Source: a virus. From it: DNA of 64,000 bases. The stretch covers positions 1 to 64,000 of IMG/VR virus record IMGVR_UViG_3300025030_000068; one strand, 5' to 3'. The stretch's first letter is position 1, and the number at the start of each line of letters is the position of its first letter. The notes under the pieces were generated by a model. The model was not told the origin of the DNA. It ran no database searches and was given only the letters and a program-made list of their open reading frames with translations. The position numbers and the translations under genes are program-made. This document shows positions 37,755 to 46,194 of the stretch, piece by piece.

Positions 37755-38659
37755 GAACGATCAAGCCGGAGTTTCCTCAATCCGAATCAATGGGCCGCGT
37801 TTCGCGAGACGCTCGGTTGCTTTTTATTCTTCTCTGGACACTCTCCGACGATGCCGGGAGGTCTCGCGGAAATTCGCGAATCCTCGCGAGCCTTCTTTTC
37901 CCTTACGATACTGACTCGGTAGAGTTCATCGACGGTTGGATCGGTGAGCTTGAGGCTGAGGGCTGTGTTCTTCGCTACTCTGTTGGTGTGTCAACCTATA
38001 TCCAGTGCCTTAACTGGCTGAAACATCAAAAGATTGACAAAGCCTCTCCGTCCAAACTTCCTGCCCCTCCTGAAAATTCGTTTCCTCCTCTCGATGTTTC
38101 GTCTCCTCCTCGCGAATCCTCTCCTCCTCCTCGCGAGCCTTCGTCGTGGGACCTAGGACCTAGGACCTTAGAACCTAGGAAGGGAAAGGAAGAGGAGCAG
38201 AGCAGCGTGCGCGATAATCTTTTTCCTGACGTTTGTGGTTGTGTTCGTGACGCGGTTCGCAAGGTCCAGCTGAGTGCTAGGGACCTGGACACCATCCGTC
38301 AGTGGCTGACAATGTTTTCCGAGCCGGAAATCTTTTCCGCTTGTGTCATCTGCCAAGAGCGAGGCGGGACGTCTACTGCCTATATCGACGCTATCCTCCG
38401 CAGTGAACACGACAAAAAACCTTCTACACCTCCTCCCGCCGACTCTGAGCCCGTCGATCCCAAGTGGGAGCGCAAGTACAAACCCCACTACCCTCGTTCA
38501 AACGGGATGCTGCTGAACGTCGTCGAACTTGCCGACGAGATCGAGCGGGTCATGGAGTCGTCCCGCACATGTCGCGAAAATATTCTTGATATCGCCGCAA
38601 GTCATGGCTGGGGCGACATCTCCTGCCATCTGGAGGCATACAATGCCAAAGCCGTCTGA
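37742..38659 (+). CDS. Replication initiator-like protein
   Basis: A 305-residue protein. The N-terminal 105 residues match phage replication proteins (MARIRTIKPEFPQSES, RLLFILLWTLSDDAGR, LFPYDTDSVEFID, YIQCLNWLKHQKIDK). The middle is Ser/Pro-rich and encoded by short tandem repeats (an origin candidate). The C-terminal 100 residues may form the helicase-loader domain. It is followed directly by the replicative helicase. The position and layout are like lambda O, with its iterons inside the gene. Confidence 0.75.
   Translation: MARIRTIKPEFPQSESMGRVSRDARLLFILLWTLSDDAGRSRGNSRILASLLFPYDTDSVEFIDGWIGELEAEGCVLRYSVGVSTYIQCLNWLKHQKIDKASPSKLPAPPENSFPPLDVSSPPRESSPPPREPSSWDLGPRTLEPRKGKEEEQSSVRDNLFPDVCGCVRDAVRKVQLSARDLDTIRQWLTMFSEPEIFSACVICQERGGTSTAYIDAILRSEHDKKPSTPPPADSEPVDPKWERKYKPHYPRSNGMLLNVVELADEIERVMESSRTCRENILDIAASHGWGDISCHLEAYNAKAV
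38149..38180 (+). repeat. Tandem GGACCTA repeats inside the initiator gene (origin candidate)
   Basis: GGACCTA twice, GGACCTT once, then a divergent AGAACCTA copy and a partial repeat, in the Ser/Pro-rich coding region. Further repeated CTCGCGA words occur at about 37803-37895 and 38108-38136. Iterons within an initiator gene are typical of lambda-type origins. Confidence 0.55.
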
Positions 38660-39962
38660 CCTGATTCAGCAATCGATCATCGGTTGCCTACTGCTGTATC
38701 CTGAAGAAGTCGAACTTGTCACGTCGATCATTGCCCCTGCTGATTTCGTCAGCGAGTTGCACCGCACCGTTTACTTGACCATTCTCGAAAATCCGAAGTG
38801 CGATTTCGTCGCGCTCTCCCCGAAAATGAAACCGATTGTCGGAAGCGCAACGCTTAGCGAATGGATGGATGCTGAGTTTTCCGCTTCTTACCTCCCGCAA
38901 TACTGCCGGGAGTTGAAGGAGATCGCTCTCAAGGAGAAGCTCTGGACGATTGCCTGCGAGGTCCGCAACGGTTGCGAGTCGATGTCGAGCGCTGCCCTTC
39001 TGGAACTTATCGAAAAAGGCTTGGCCGGCCTCTCCCTGCAATCGAAGGTCGAGCCGAAGACGATGCGGGAGCTGTGCCTGTCGGCTTCCGCTGAGTTGGA
39101 GCGTCGCTATCACGGAAAGGAACTCTCCGGTATCCCTTATGGTCTTACTGGTCTGGATGCCGTGACAGGTGGTTTGCATCGCGGCGACATGGTCGTCGTT
39201 GCCGGTCGTCCGTCGATGGGAAAGACTGCCTTTGTCGGCAACATCCTCGAAAATGCTGCAAAGAAAGGGCACCGTGGGCTGTCGTTTTCCATCGAAATGC
39301 CGGCGATGCAGTGCATGGATCGCTTGCTGGCCAGTCAGTCCGAGGTCAGCTTGACGCGGATTCGCAAGGGCGACATCGAGGATCGCCATTGGTTAAAAAT
39401 CATGAAGGGCTTCGAGTCGATGCATACCCTTCCTCTGCTGATTGACGACTCTCCGTCGATCTCTCTGGCGGAGATCAAGTCCAAGGCACGAAACGCCAAG
39501 CGCAACGGCGGTCTTGATTTGATCGCTGTCGATTACCTGACGCTAGTTAAGGTCGAAGAACGCAAGGGCGAGTCACGGACGCGGGCCGTTGGCGACATTT
39601 CGCGGGGCTTAAAGGCTCTGGCTCGGGAGCTGGACGTGACGATGCTGGCGATTGCTCAGCTCAACCGTGGTGTTGACAGCCGTCAAGACAAGCGCCCGGC
39701 GATGTCTGATCTTCGCGACTCCGGGGAGATTGAGCAGGATGCCGACGTGATCCTCTTCCCATTCCGGCCTGCTGCTTACTGCGAAAAGTGCCGAGACAAG
39801 ATTGTGGACGCTGGTCACAACTGGCAGACGCACGCGGCAGAGGCGGAGATTATTGTCGAAAAACAACGCAACGGTGAACGCAACGTCTCCATCCAGTGCG
39901 CATGGAATGGCGGCTGGCAGCGATTCAGCGACAAGGAGGTGGTCTATGGTCCGGGAAATTAA
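38643..39962 (+). CDS. DnaB-type replicative helicase
   Basis: A 439-residue protein from ATG 38643. The N-terminal domain (QSIIGCLLLYPEEVELV) is the DnaB-type dimerisation region. The RecA-type motor has Walker A GRPSMGKTA (about 202-210), Walker B LDLIAVDYL (about 299-307), AIAQLNRGVDSR and a later DLRDSGEIEQDAD. A C-terminal zinc-like CEKCRD lies near the end. It unwinds DNA ahead of the fork. The gene follows the initiator and overlaps the next start. The original 5' extension of the open frame overlaps the initiator. Confidence 0.95.
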   Translation: MPKPSDLIQQSIIGCLLLYPEEVELVTSIIAPADFVSELHRTVYLTILENPKCDFVALSPKMKPIVGSATLSEWMDAEFSASYLPQYCRELKEIALKEKLWTIACEVRNGCESMSSAALLELIEKGLAGLSLQSKVEPKTMRELCLSASAELERRYHGKELSGIPYGLTGLDAVTGGLHRGDMVVVAGRPSMGKTAFVGNILENAAKKGHRGLSFSIEMPAMQCMDRLLASQSEVSLTRIRKGDIEDRHWLKIMKGFESMHTLPLLIDDSPSISLAEIKSKARNAKRNGGLDLIAVDYLTLVKVEERKGESRTRAVGDISRGLKALARELDVTMLAIAQLNRGVDSRQDKRPAMSDLRDSGEIEQDADVILFPFRPAAYCEKCRDKIVDAGHNWQTHAAEAEIIVEKQRNGERNVSIQCAWNGGWQRFSDKEVVYGPGN

Positions 39963-40200
39963 GCGGCTAGAGGCAGAGGTCGCTCGGCTGGAGTTGGCTC
40001 TGGCAGAAACTGAAAAAATGTGGCGCGTGGAGAGGAGGGCTCGTTTGCTTGTTGAAAGTGTTCCCTTTGTCAAACAGAAATCTATGGTGGGCGAATTCTT
40101 TGCCCTGTTTGGCGGCATTTCTCATGCGCGTCGCGGTGACGGCATGGGCTTGCACCCCTGCGACCCTCAAAATCGATTTCTTGGGAATGGTGGGCGCTGA
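39946..40200 (+). CDS. Small coiled-coil protein carrying an operator copy
   Basis: An 84-residue protein from ATG 39946, overlapping the end of the helicase. The first 35 residues are a strong heptad coiled coil (REIKRLEAEVARLELALAET). Operator copy 10 lies in codons 37-42. May tether to helicase or DNA. Function unknown. Confidence 0.55.
   Translation: MVREIKRLEAEVARLELALAETEKMWRVERRARLLVESVPFVKQKSMVGEFFALFGGISHARRGDGMGLHPCDPQNRFLGNGGR
40058..40073 (-). promoter_or_regulatory. Dispersed operator copy 10, inside coding sequence
   Basis: GTGTTCCCTTTGTCAA within the small coiled-coil gene. Promoter orientation faces left, against transcription of the gene. Confidence 0.55.
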
Positions 40201-40610
40201 TGATTAAGCTACCCGTACCGAATGAAGACGAAGAGCAGGCGTCGGTGATCTCGTATCTTCTCTTTCGCAAGAACAACCTCGGCGACCGTCTGCGCTGGCA
40301 CCATAGTCCGAATGGCGATGGCCGGGAGAAGAGGGTTGGTCGCAATGGTAAGCGTTATTGCCCGTCAGGGCAACGGCTCGCCGCACAGGGGACGTCTCCG
40401 GGCTTCCCAGATCTGGTTGTGTTCCTTGATGCTCCCGGCGACGTTGTCTTCCAGGTCGCTATCGAAATGAAGCGCCGCAACGGGCGGCCATCGGATGTGA
40501 AGCTGGAGCAGCGGGAGTGGTTGTCGTTCCTCTCTCTCTGCGGTTGGCAGACGCGGGCCTGTTTCGGTGCCCAAGAAGCTATTAATTTTCTCCGCGAGTG
40601 CGGGGTTTGA
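40200..40610 (+). CDS. VRR-NUC nuclease
   Basis: A 136-residue protein with the VRR-NUC pattern: GTSPGFPDLVVFL, then VAIEMKRRNG, EQREWLSFLSLCGWQTRACFG and EAINFL. This PD-(D/E)XK-type nuclease probably resolves branched DNA or acts in recombination. It starts in the preceding stop (TGATG). In many phages it accompanies the helicase and ssb. Confidence 0.9.
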   Translation: MIKLPVPNEDEEQASVISYLLFRKNNLGDRLRWHHSPNGDGREKRVGRNGKRYCPSGQRLAAQGTSPGFPDLVVFLDAPGDVVFQVAIEMKRRNGRPSDVKLEQREWLSFLSLCGWQTRACFGAQEAINFLRECGV

Positions 40611-40621
40611 AAGGATGTTTT

Positions 40622-41584
40622 ATGACTGGAAAGGAGTTGTACGAGGGACGCTATTTTCATCGCAACCAGGATCGAGATTGGGCGTTTACCCGGCTGGACA
40701 AGATCAGCGACAATCAGGCTGCATTCATCACCAAGCTGTGCGAGCGCGACGGCACATGTGGAACCGGCGGCCGTGGGATTGACTTCGGCGGATGGTCGGC
40801 TTGGTCATCTATCGTCACCGCATTGAAGCGCAAGGGCGTCTTGAAGGAAGAAGGCGGCAAGCTCATCTTGATCGAGGGCGAGCCGATTCCTTACGTGGAG
40901 CCGATGCTGCCAAAGCCCTACATGAAGGTCCAGCGCGTGTTGCTGGATGTGTTTGATGGCGAGCAGGTGTCGGTGCAGAACCAGTGGCTTTGGCTGGACC
41001 CGCGTGGCGATATGGAGTTTCTCGTGATCCTGCCGCTGGAGATGGCGCAGGTGCTACCTGAGTCGAGCGAGCGGACCACAATGGCCGCCGGCTGCTTTTG
41101 TGCTCATGGCAAGGTGTCGAAGGAGGCAATCAACCGTGCCTCGACGCTCTCGCGTGAGTTTATGGCGGTTCGCTCCGGCGTGTCGCGGCAGGTGCTCTTG
41201 ATCGAGTTCGAGACGGAGATTAAAGATCCAGGTGAGCAGTATTACTCGAAAAACGGATTGATGTTCAGCTACAAGCGGATGCTCTATTTGGGTACTGGAT
41301 TTCTTTATCTTGAATTGCCGGACGGCTCTCTGCGGCAGGCGAAGCATGTTGGAGACTTCGATACCTCCATCGTTAAGGCCAAGCTGGCCACCGACAAAAC
41401 GGTGATCATCGATTATACCCCGGAGCGCGAGGTCGCTCTGGAGTCCCTGCGGATGCGGCTGGTGAATGCGGCTACCGATCTACAGCGCATTTTAACCGCC
41501 GACAACTTTGTGTCGGCCATCGACAGTCACGGTCCGCGTCTTCTGAAGCTGGGCTCGACTAGCAAGAAGGGAATGGCGTCATGA
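40622..41584 (+). CDS. Early hypothetical protein
   Basis: A 320-residue protein from ATG 40622 after AAAGGATG. It has a basic N-terminus, SWSSIVTALKRKGVLKEEGGKLIL (possible wing of a winged helix), then a beta-rich body. No family. Last four bases overlap the radical SAM gene. A role in replication or repair is only suggested by location. Confidence 0.6.
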   Translation: MTGKELYEGRYFHRNQDRDWAFTRLDKISDNQAAFITKLCERDGTCGTGGRGIDFGGWSAWSSIVTALKRKGVLKEEGGKLILIEGEPIPYVEPMLPKPYMKVQRVLLDVFDGEQVSVQNQWLWLDPRGDMEFLVILPLEMAQVLPESSERTTMAAGCFCAHGKVSKEAINRASTLSREFMAVRSGVSRQVLLIEFETEIKDPGEQYYSKNGLMFSYKRMLYLGTGFLYLELPDGSLRQAKHVGDFDTSIVKAKLATDKTVIIDYTPEREVALESLRMRLVNAATDLQRILTADNFVSAIDSHGPRLLKLGSTSKKGMAS

Positions 41585-42378
41585 GTAAAAAAGGGTTCGA
41601 TGCCGCCCGCTCCGGTAGCGGGACGAAAGAGTGGGCCGAGGTCACGGAAAACATCCAGCGCGGCTGCGCCAATAATTGCCTGTACTGCTATGCCGCTGCC
41701 AATGCGGCTCGCTTCCATCTCTGCTCCCGCGAGGACTGGCCCAATGAGGTCTTGACGAAGCGGGCGCTCATCACCTCCTACCCGGCCCGTGAAGGGGTTG
41801 TCATGTTCCCCTCGTCGCACGACATCACCGCGTTCAACGTCGGCGCCTACCTCCGGGTTGCCCGGCTGATTCTGGAGAAGGGCAACCAGCTCCTGATCGT
41901 CACCAAGCCTCGCCGGGCCATCGTGAGTAACCTCATGGATATCCTTGCGCCGTGGCGGGAGCAGATTCTGTTCCGCTTCACCATCGGGGCTCTTGACGAT
42001 CGGCTCATTTCCCTCTGGGAGCCGGGGGCGCCGTCGTCGCTGGATCGCCTTGATTCGTTGAGTGATGCCGAGGATCGGGGCTTTGCCCGCTCGGTGTCCA
42101 TCGAGCCGATGCTGGCTGGCTACGACGAGACGATGCGTGTCGTCGAAAATGTCTTGGCGATGAATCCGGAGACGATCTGGATCGGCAAGATGAACAAGAT
42201 GTCCTTGCGGGTGGTGGACCAGTCGGACGAGGTCCGCGCGGCGGTCGCCTTGCTCCGCGAGCAGCAGTCGGCACCTGAAATCATGCGTCTTCATGCGGCG
42301 ATCCATCTCGTTCCCTCGATCCGCTGGAAGGATAGTATCAAGCTGGTCTTGGCCGAAGCGGCGGGAGGTGCAGAATGA
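41581..42378 (+). CDS. Radical SAM enzyme
   Basis: A 265-residue protein with the canonical cluster CANNCLYCYA (CxxxCxxC, about residues 29-36) preceded by VTENIQRG. Later FTIGALDD, LDSLSDAEDRGFARSVSIEP and WIGKMN are typical TIM-barrel strands. It uses an iron-sulphur cluster and SAM to make a radical. It looks like DUF5131 or spore-photoproduct-lyase relatives. A role in base repair or modification is speculative. It is coupled to neighbours on both sides. Radical SAM enzymes in a phage replication block are uncommon. Confidence 0.8.
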   Translation: MSKKGFDAARSGSGTKEWAEVTENIQRGCANNCLYCYAAANAARFHLCSREDWPNEVLTKRALITSYPAREGVVMFPSSHDITAFNVGAYLRVARLILEKGNQLLIVTKPRRAIVSNLMDILAPWREQILFRFTIGALDDRLISLWEPGAPSSLDRLDSLSDAEDRGFARSVSIEPMLAGYDETMRVVENVLAMNPETIWIGKMNKMSLRVVDQSDEVRAAVALLREQQSAPEIMRLHAAIHLVPSIRWKDSIKLVLAEAAGGAE

Positions 42379-42638
42379 GGCTCGAAGATATCCCTGTTCG
42401 CCGTATCGGCAGCACGATTCTCGGTCTGGGGGTTGTCGGCTGTTTCTTTGTCGGCTTGTCGTTCTGTGTTAATCTCCTTTCCTGCAACAACTTCCACCTG
42501 ATTGTTTTCGGTGAATCGCACTGGCTGATAGACGGGCTTTTCTCCGCTCTTATTGTCTGGGGAGTCTGCGGGCTCTGGGGGATTCTCGTTTGGTGCTGGG
42601 AAGTGACCGATCCAAAGAAAGCCGAGGTGAAGTCATGA
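42375..42638 (+). CDS. Two-pass membrane protein
   Basis: An 87-residue protein with two transmembrane segments (about 14-36 and 55-75). Coupled to the radical SAM gene and the next HTH gene. Possibly an exclusion or inner-membrane partner. No family recognised. Confidence 0.65.
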   Translation: MRLEDIPVRRIGSTILGLGVVGCFFVGLSFCVNLLSCNNFHLIVFGESHWLIDGLFSALIVWGVCGLWGILVWCWEVTDPKKAEVKS

Positions 42639-42922
42639 TCTTCGTCAACACGACCACCGGCCATAGCCTCTTGAGCCGGGAGGAATTCGAGAAGCAGTTC
42701 GGCCAGCTCCCCTCGTCCTCTGGTCCCCATATCGAGGAGGGCCGGCGCCTCTCTGCCGCCCGTAATGCCGCCGACATTTCCATGCGCGAGTTGGCCAAGG
42801 CCGTCTCTGGCTGGACGATGCTCACCGTCTCGGATATCGAGCATGGCCGCACCGAGATCACGCCGATGATCCGGGCTGCTTACCAGAAGACGATTTCTGC
42901 GAAGAAGGTTGGTGGCAAATGA
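42635..42922 (+). CDS. Small HTH (XRE) regulator
   Basis: A 95-residue protein from ATG 42635. Residues about 34-85 form an XRE-type HTH (RLSAARNAADISMRELAKAV, LTVSDIEHGRTEI). It probably controls early transcription. The N-terminus is a short extension unlike the usual family. Confidence 0.7.
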   Translation: MIFVNTTTGHSLLSREEFEKQFGQLPSSSGPHIEEGRRLSAARNAADISMRELAKAVSGWTMLTVSDIEHGRTEITPMIRAAYQKTISAKKVGGK

Positions 42923-43239
42923 CCCGCTCGGAAGCGCAAAGGTTGCGGCGTGCAAGGGAAGCGAAGAGAAACCCGCGTCTTGGCCCGGACGACATCACTC
43001 GTTTCAAATGCCGCAAAATGTTTGGACGAAGCGCCAAGGCGGTCATCTTGGGAATGGCGCTAGACGGGTATAGCGGGACGACGATTGCCGGTGCTCTTGG
43101 CGTTAAATTCCGCAACTTAAAAATGTGGTGTGAGGATTGGGGCCATCCTGAAATCTGCTCGCATACGCCAGAAAAGCGCAGCCGCGCCGTGGTTCGGGCG
43201 TGGGCTGAACGATTGTCCGACGGAATTTGTTTGCCTTGA
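42919..43239 (+). CDS. HTH-containing basic protein
   Basis: A 106-residue basic protein with SAKAVILGMALDGYSGTTIA as a possible helix-turn-helix (about 38-65) and Arg/Lys-rich ends. Start overlaps the preceding stop. The stop is two bases before operator copy 11. May bind DNA. No family. Confidence 0.55.
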   Translation: MTRSEAQRLRRAREAKRNPRLGPDDITRFKCRKMFGRSAKAVILGMALDGYSGTTIAGALGVKFRNLKMWCEDWGHPEICSHTPEKRSRAVVRAWAERLSDGICLP

Positions 43240-43255
43240 GTGTTCCCCTTATCGA
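43240..43255 (-). promoter_or_regulatory. Dispersed operator copy 11
   Basis: GTGTTCCCCTTATCGA immediately follows a stop codon and precedes the ribosome site of the next gene. Promoter orientation faces left. Confidence 0.55.
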
Positions 43256-43268
43256 AAGGAGTTGCGCC

Positions 43269-43631
43269 ATGACGCAGCCTGATTTGTTCACCGCTCCAGT
43301 CCTCTCTGACGACCAGTCCGCTATTTATCGCTGCATCGAATCCCGCAAGGGGAAGGCTCTGGCTATCTCCGCTGCCGAGATCGTCCGCCTCACTGGTATT
43401 GCCGATCGTCGCTCCCGTGCGCTGGTGAAGGAGTTGGTCGAGGACCACGGCCTGCCGATCGTCTCCTGCCCCTCTGGGTTCTTCGTCCCGGCCACCGAGG
43501 AGGAGATCACCGCAGCCTATCGCCAGTCGGTGTCGTGGGCGCTGTCGCTGCTGCACCGGGCCAGCTGTTTGAAGCGATCGACCGATCTGCAGCGGATCGT
43601 CGGCCAGTTGCGGCTGGAGGTGGCGACATGA
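43269..43631 (+). CDS. Winged-helix regulator
   Basis: A 120-residue protein from ATG 43269 after AAAGGAG. Residues about 20-75 resemble a winged helix (IYRCIESRKGKALAISAAEI, IADRRSRALVKELVEDHG). The C-terminus is helical. May regulate early genes. Overlaps the next start. Confidence 0.6.
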   Translation: MTQPDLFTAPVLSDDQSAIYRCIESRKGKALAISAAEIVRLTGIADRRSRALVKELVEDHGLPIVSCPSGFFVPATEEEITAAYRQSVSWALSLLHRASCLKRSTDLQRIVGQLRLEVAT

Positions 43632-43792
43632 AGTGGCCGGTTGGGAAGTATAACGGCAGGCGCATTGTTGGGCTAGAGATCGACGCAAAGGTCCGCGTCA
43701 ACGTCTGGTACTGGCGGCCTCGCTGGTTTACCTACACCTCTCGCATTGCCTGGCTCTGCTTCATTGTTTCGCTGGAGTGCGTCTACGACTGA
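43628..43792 (+). CDS. 54-residue basic, aromatic-rich protein
   Basis: ATG 43628 overlaps the previous stop (ATGA). The C-terminus (WFTYTSRIAWLCFIVSLECVYD) is hydrophobic and could insert into a membrane. Its stop lies in leader repeat R7. Function unknown. Confidence 0.5.
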   Translation: MKWPVGKYNGRRIVGLEIDAKVRVNVWYWRPRWFTYTSRIAWLCFIVSLECVYD

Positions 43793-43882
43793 AACCACCA
43801 CTTAAGCGCGGTTTCTTTTCCTATATGAAGGGACGGCTGTCCCTAACTCTCATTTGCCTGCGGGCAGCAGAAAGGTTTTGCC
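43791..43882 (+). promoter_or_regulatory. Leader repeat R7 with two further hairpins
   Basis: GAAACC pairs with GGTTTC around ACCACTTAAGCGC, followed by CTTTTCCTATATGAAG. GGGACGGCTGTCCC forms a stem (43830-43843), and TGCC-TGCG-GGCA follows (43857-43868). AAAGG precedes ATG 43883. Confidence 0.7.
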
Positions 43883-44563
43883 ATGAACAACATTCTTTAT
43901 CTCGATATCGAGACCATCCCCGATCAGACTCCCGGTGCTCTGGAGGCGATTCGCGCCTCTATTGAGCCGCCCGGAAACATCTCGAAGCCGGAAACTATCG
44001 CCAAGTGGATGGAGGAGAACGCCGTCGCGAAATCTGAAGAGGCGTGGCGCAAGACTGCGCTGGACGGGAGCAAGGGGGAGGTGGTGGTTGCCGGCTGGGC
44101 GTTTAATGATTTTGTGCCGCGCCGTGTGATTCGCGACTCGCTTCGTCCTGGCGACGAGAAGCGGCTGCTGTTTGACACCTTTGAGTCGATCCTGATGGAA
44201 CTGGAGACGCTTCCAGATGCCCCTCTTACCATTGTTGGTCATTGCGTCAAAGACTTTGATCTACGTTTCCTCTTCCAGCGGGCGGTCATTGCCGGCGTTC
44301 GCCCGACCTTTGACCTCGGCGTCGGCCAGCGCTATCCGGCTCATATCTACGACACCATGACCGAGTGGGCAGGATGGGGCAATCGGATCTCGCTGGCGAA
44401 TCTCTGCAAGGCACTTAATGTCCCGGTCAAGCAAGGTGGCATTGACGGATCGATGGTTTGGGATTTGGTGAAATCGAATCGCATCGTTGAGGTGGCGGAC
44501 TATTGCTGTACCGATGTTGTTGCGGTCCGCGAGTGTCACCGCCGCATGACCTTTGCGGGGTGA
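43883..44563 (+). CDS. 3'-5' exonuclease (PolB-like / DnaQ fold)
   Basis: A 226-residue protein with the exonuclease DED motifs: LYLDIETIP (Exo I, residues 5-13), VGHCVKDFDLRFL (Exo II) and ADYCCTDVVAV (Exo III). It likely provides proofreading or end-processing. ATG 43883 follows leader R7. First gene of the exonuclease-to-SbcC set. Confidence 0.85.
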   Translation: MNNILYLDIETIPDQTPGALEAIRASIEPPGNISKPETIAKWMEENAVAKSEEAWRKTALDGSKGEVVVAGWAFNDFVPRRVIRDSLRPGDEKRLLFDTFESILMELETLPDAPLTIVGHCVKDFDLRFLFQRAVIAGVRPTFDLGVGQRYPAHIYDTMTEWAGWGNRISLANLCKALNVPVKQGGIDGSMVWDLVKSNRIVEVADYCCTDVVAVRECHRRMTFAG

Positions 44564-44567
44564 GACC

Positions 44568-44801
44568 ATGACCATTCCCGAACTCCTCCGCGATATCAAT
44601 CAGCATCTGGCGCCGACCGAGATCATCGGCGTGCGCTATGCCGAGTTCCCCAACGAGGAGACGGAGTGCTTGCGCCGTCGCTGGACGCTGGTGACGACGA
44701 TGGGCGCTGCTCCTCGACATGTCCGGGCTTTCGACCACTTCTTTTCCCGTGAGGGCTGCATCGCTGCCCTGCGCGGTATCAGCTCCTTCCTCGACCGTTA
44801 A
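44568..44801 (+). CDS. Small hypothetical protein
   Basis: A 77-residue protein from ATG 44568 with no recognised fold (LLRDINQHLAPTEIIGVRYAE). Follows the exonuclease by four bases. A 65-base spacer with small hairpins separates it from the next gene. Confidence 0.55.
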   Translation: MTIPELLRDINQHLAPTEIIGVRYAEFPNEETECLRRRWTLVTTMGAAPRHVRAFDHFFSREGCIAALRGISSFLDR

Positions 44802-44866
44802 CCTCTCGCCGTCCTCCGGGGCGGCTTTACTCCGATGCCGGTAGCGACTGGCAGAAAGGCATTCCC

Positions 44867-46186
44867 ATGTCCGAAGAATTTGAAGCTGTTGATTACAACA
44901 CTGCCGTAGCTGGTCTTATTGAGACGGGCGACACCGAAGACGTCCAGATGCTCCTTGGTCACAAGGATCGCTTGCGCTGTGGCGGGATTATCCGTACTGG
45001 CGTCAAGGTTCCGAAATCCTCTTGCACGGACGCCGAGAAGAAAAAGTTTCTTGAACTCGAAGCGCAGGGGATGGGGTACGAGGCCATTGATGCCGCCATC
45101 GGTGGTGTCAGCCGGTCCGCGAAGTCCAAACTTGTGCCGCGTAATGCGAATCACTTCGTCGTGCGGGCGAACGATTTTGGCCGTCCGTCTGATGCCGAGT
45201 ACATCTTAAACAACTTCGCTGATCCTGATTCCAAGGTGCGGTCACTGCCGATCTGGTTGAGTCAGGACGCGATTGAAAAGTGTGTCCAGAACGGTTTCTG
45301 TGCCTTCAATGGCGGGGGGCAGCTTGTCGCCGCTTCTTTCTATGAGGGGAAGGAACTCCGTGTCCGCTATCTCCCGAAAGACTTCAAGGGCGGTGCGGTG
45401 AAAAAAGAGGATTGGAAGATTGCCAAACTTGACCCGGATAATCCTGTCGATCCTGCCGGTCGCAAGTTGGACTTTGGCGCGATTTTTCGCTTCAATGTTC
45501 CGGGCTTGAAGGGCTTTGACGAGGTTGTTTGCATCAGCCGGTCTTGGTTTGGGGCGTCATACAGCATCGCCTTGCTGCGTCGTGTTCGGTCGATCCTTGG
45601 CCGGTTCTCGGGTCTCCTTAACGGCCAGCCGTTCCTGCAGCTCTCCAAGGTTGCCGAGGAGATTCGGCACGACGGCAAGACCGTGACGCAATATATCCCG
45701 GTCATCGAACTCTCCATTGACCCGATGGAGCTGGCCCGCTACGCCGAGCCGCAGGCCGTCGTTGCCCGTGCCCGCAATGCCATGTCGGCGCTGGCTGGTC
45801 CCCGCCCGGCTCCGGTCGCCCAAGATCGCGAGTCGTATTCCGACAACCAAGACCGCGAGTCGTACTCGGCTGAACATGCGCCTGTTGCCGAGCCTGTTGT
45901 TCCTGTCGTTCCTCCTGTCGCAGAGGCTCCCTTCGGCAACGAAGATCCGGCGCTGGTCCGGGCCAACGAGTATCTGCACGGCGCCGCCAAGCAGTGCCGC
46001 GTGACGTGGCCGCAGTTCTCCGCGTGGGCGTGCATGGAAGTGACCGAGGGTGTCGCGCTGGAAGATTGCAGCCTTGAGGAGTTGCGGAAGGTCGCCGAGG
46101 TCGTCAAGGCTGGTCTTGCCAGTCCGGAGCGCGAGGCGTTCGGGGCGAAGGTGAAAGAAATCGCCCTGTCTTTCGGCGTCGAGTAG
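44867..46186 (+). CDS. Phage hydrolase/metal-binding or RDF-like early protein
   Basis: A 439-residue protein. The order NHFVVRANDFGRPSDAEYIL, VRSLPIWLSQDA, RVRYLPK, FRFNVPGLKG and TQYIPVIELSIDPMELARYA matches a group of phage proteins variously called hydrolase, metal-binding or recombination directionality factor-like. The family name is not a proven function. A Pro/Val-rich linker separates a C-terminal helical domain (about 365-439). It sits next to SbcCD, so a part in DNA ends handling is likely. Long leader with hairpins precedes ATG 44867. Confidence 0.65.
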   Translation: MSEEFEAVDYNTAVAGLIETGDTEDVQMLLGHKDRLRCGGIIRTGVKVPKSSCTDAEKKKFLELEAQGMGYEAIDAAIGGVSRSAKSKLVPRNANHFVVRANDFGRPSDAEYILNNFADPDSKVRSLPIWLSQDAIEKCVQNGFCAFNGGGQLVAASFYEGKELRVRYLPKDFKGGAVKKEDWKIAKLDPDNPVDPAGRKLDFGAIFRFNVPGLKGFDEVVCISRSWFGASYSIALLRRVRSILGRFSGLLNGQPFLQLSKVAEEIRHDGKTVTQYIPVIELSIDPMELARYAEPQAVVARARNAMSALAGPRPAPVAQDRESYSDNQDRESYSAEHAPVAEPVVPVVPPVAEAPFGNEDPALVRANEYLHGAAKQCRVTWPQFSAWACMEVTEGVALEDCSLEELRKVAEVVKAGLASPEREAFGAKVKEIALSFGVE

Positions 46187-46194
46187 TCAATCAC

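Noticed and set aside
3301-43830. The seven repeats as a CRISPR array
   Set aside because: They are scattered singly over 40 kb with no spacer pattern, and each sits as a leader between genes.
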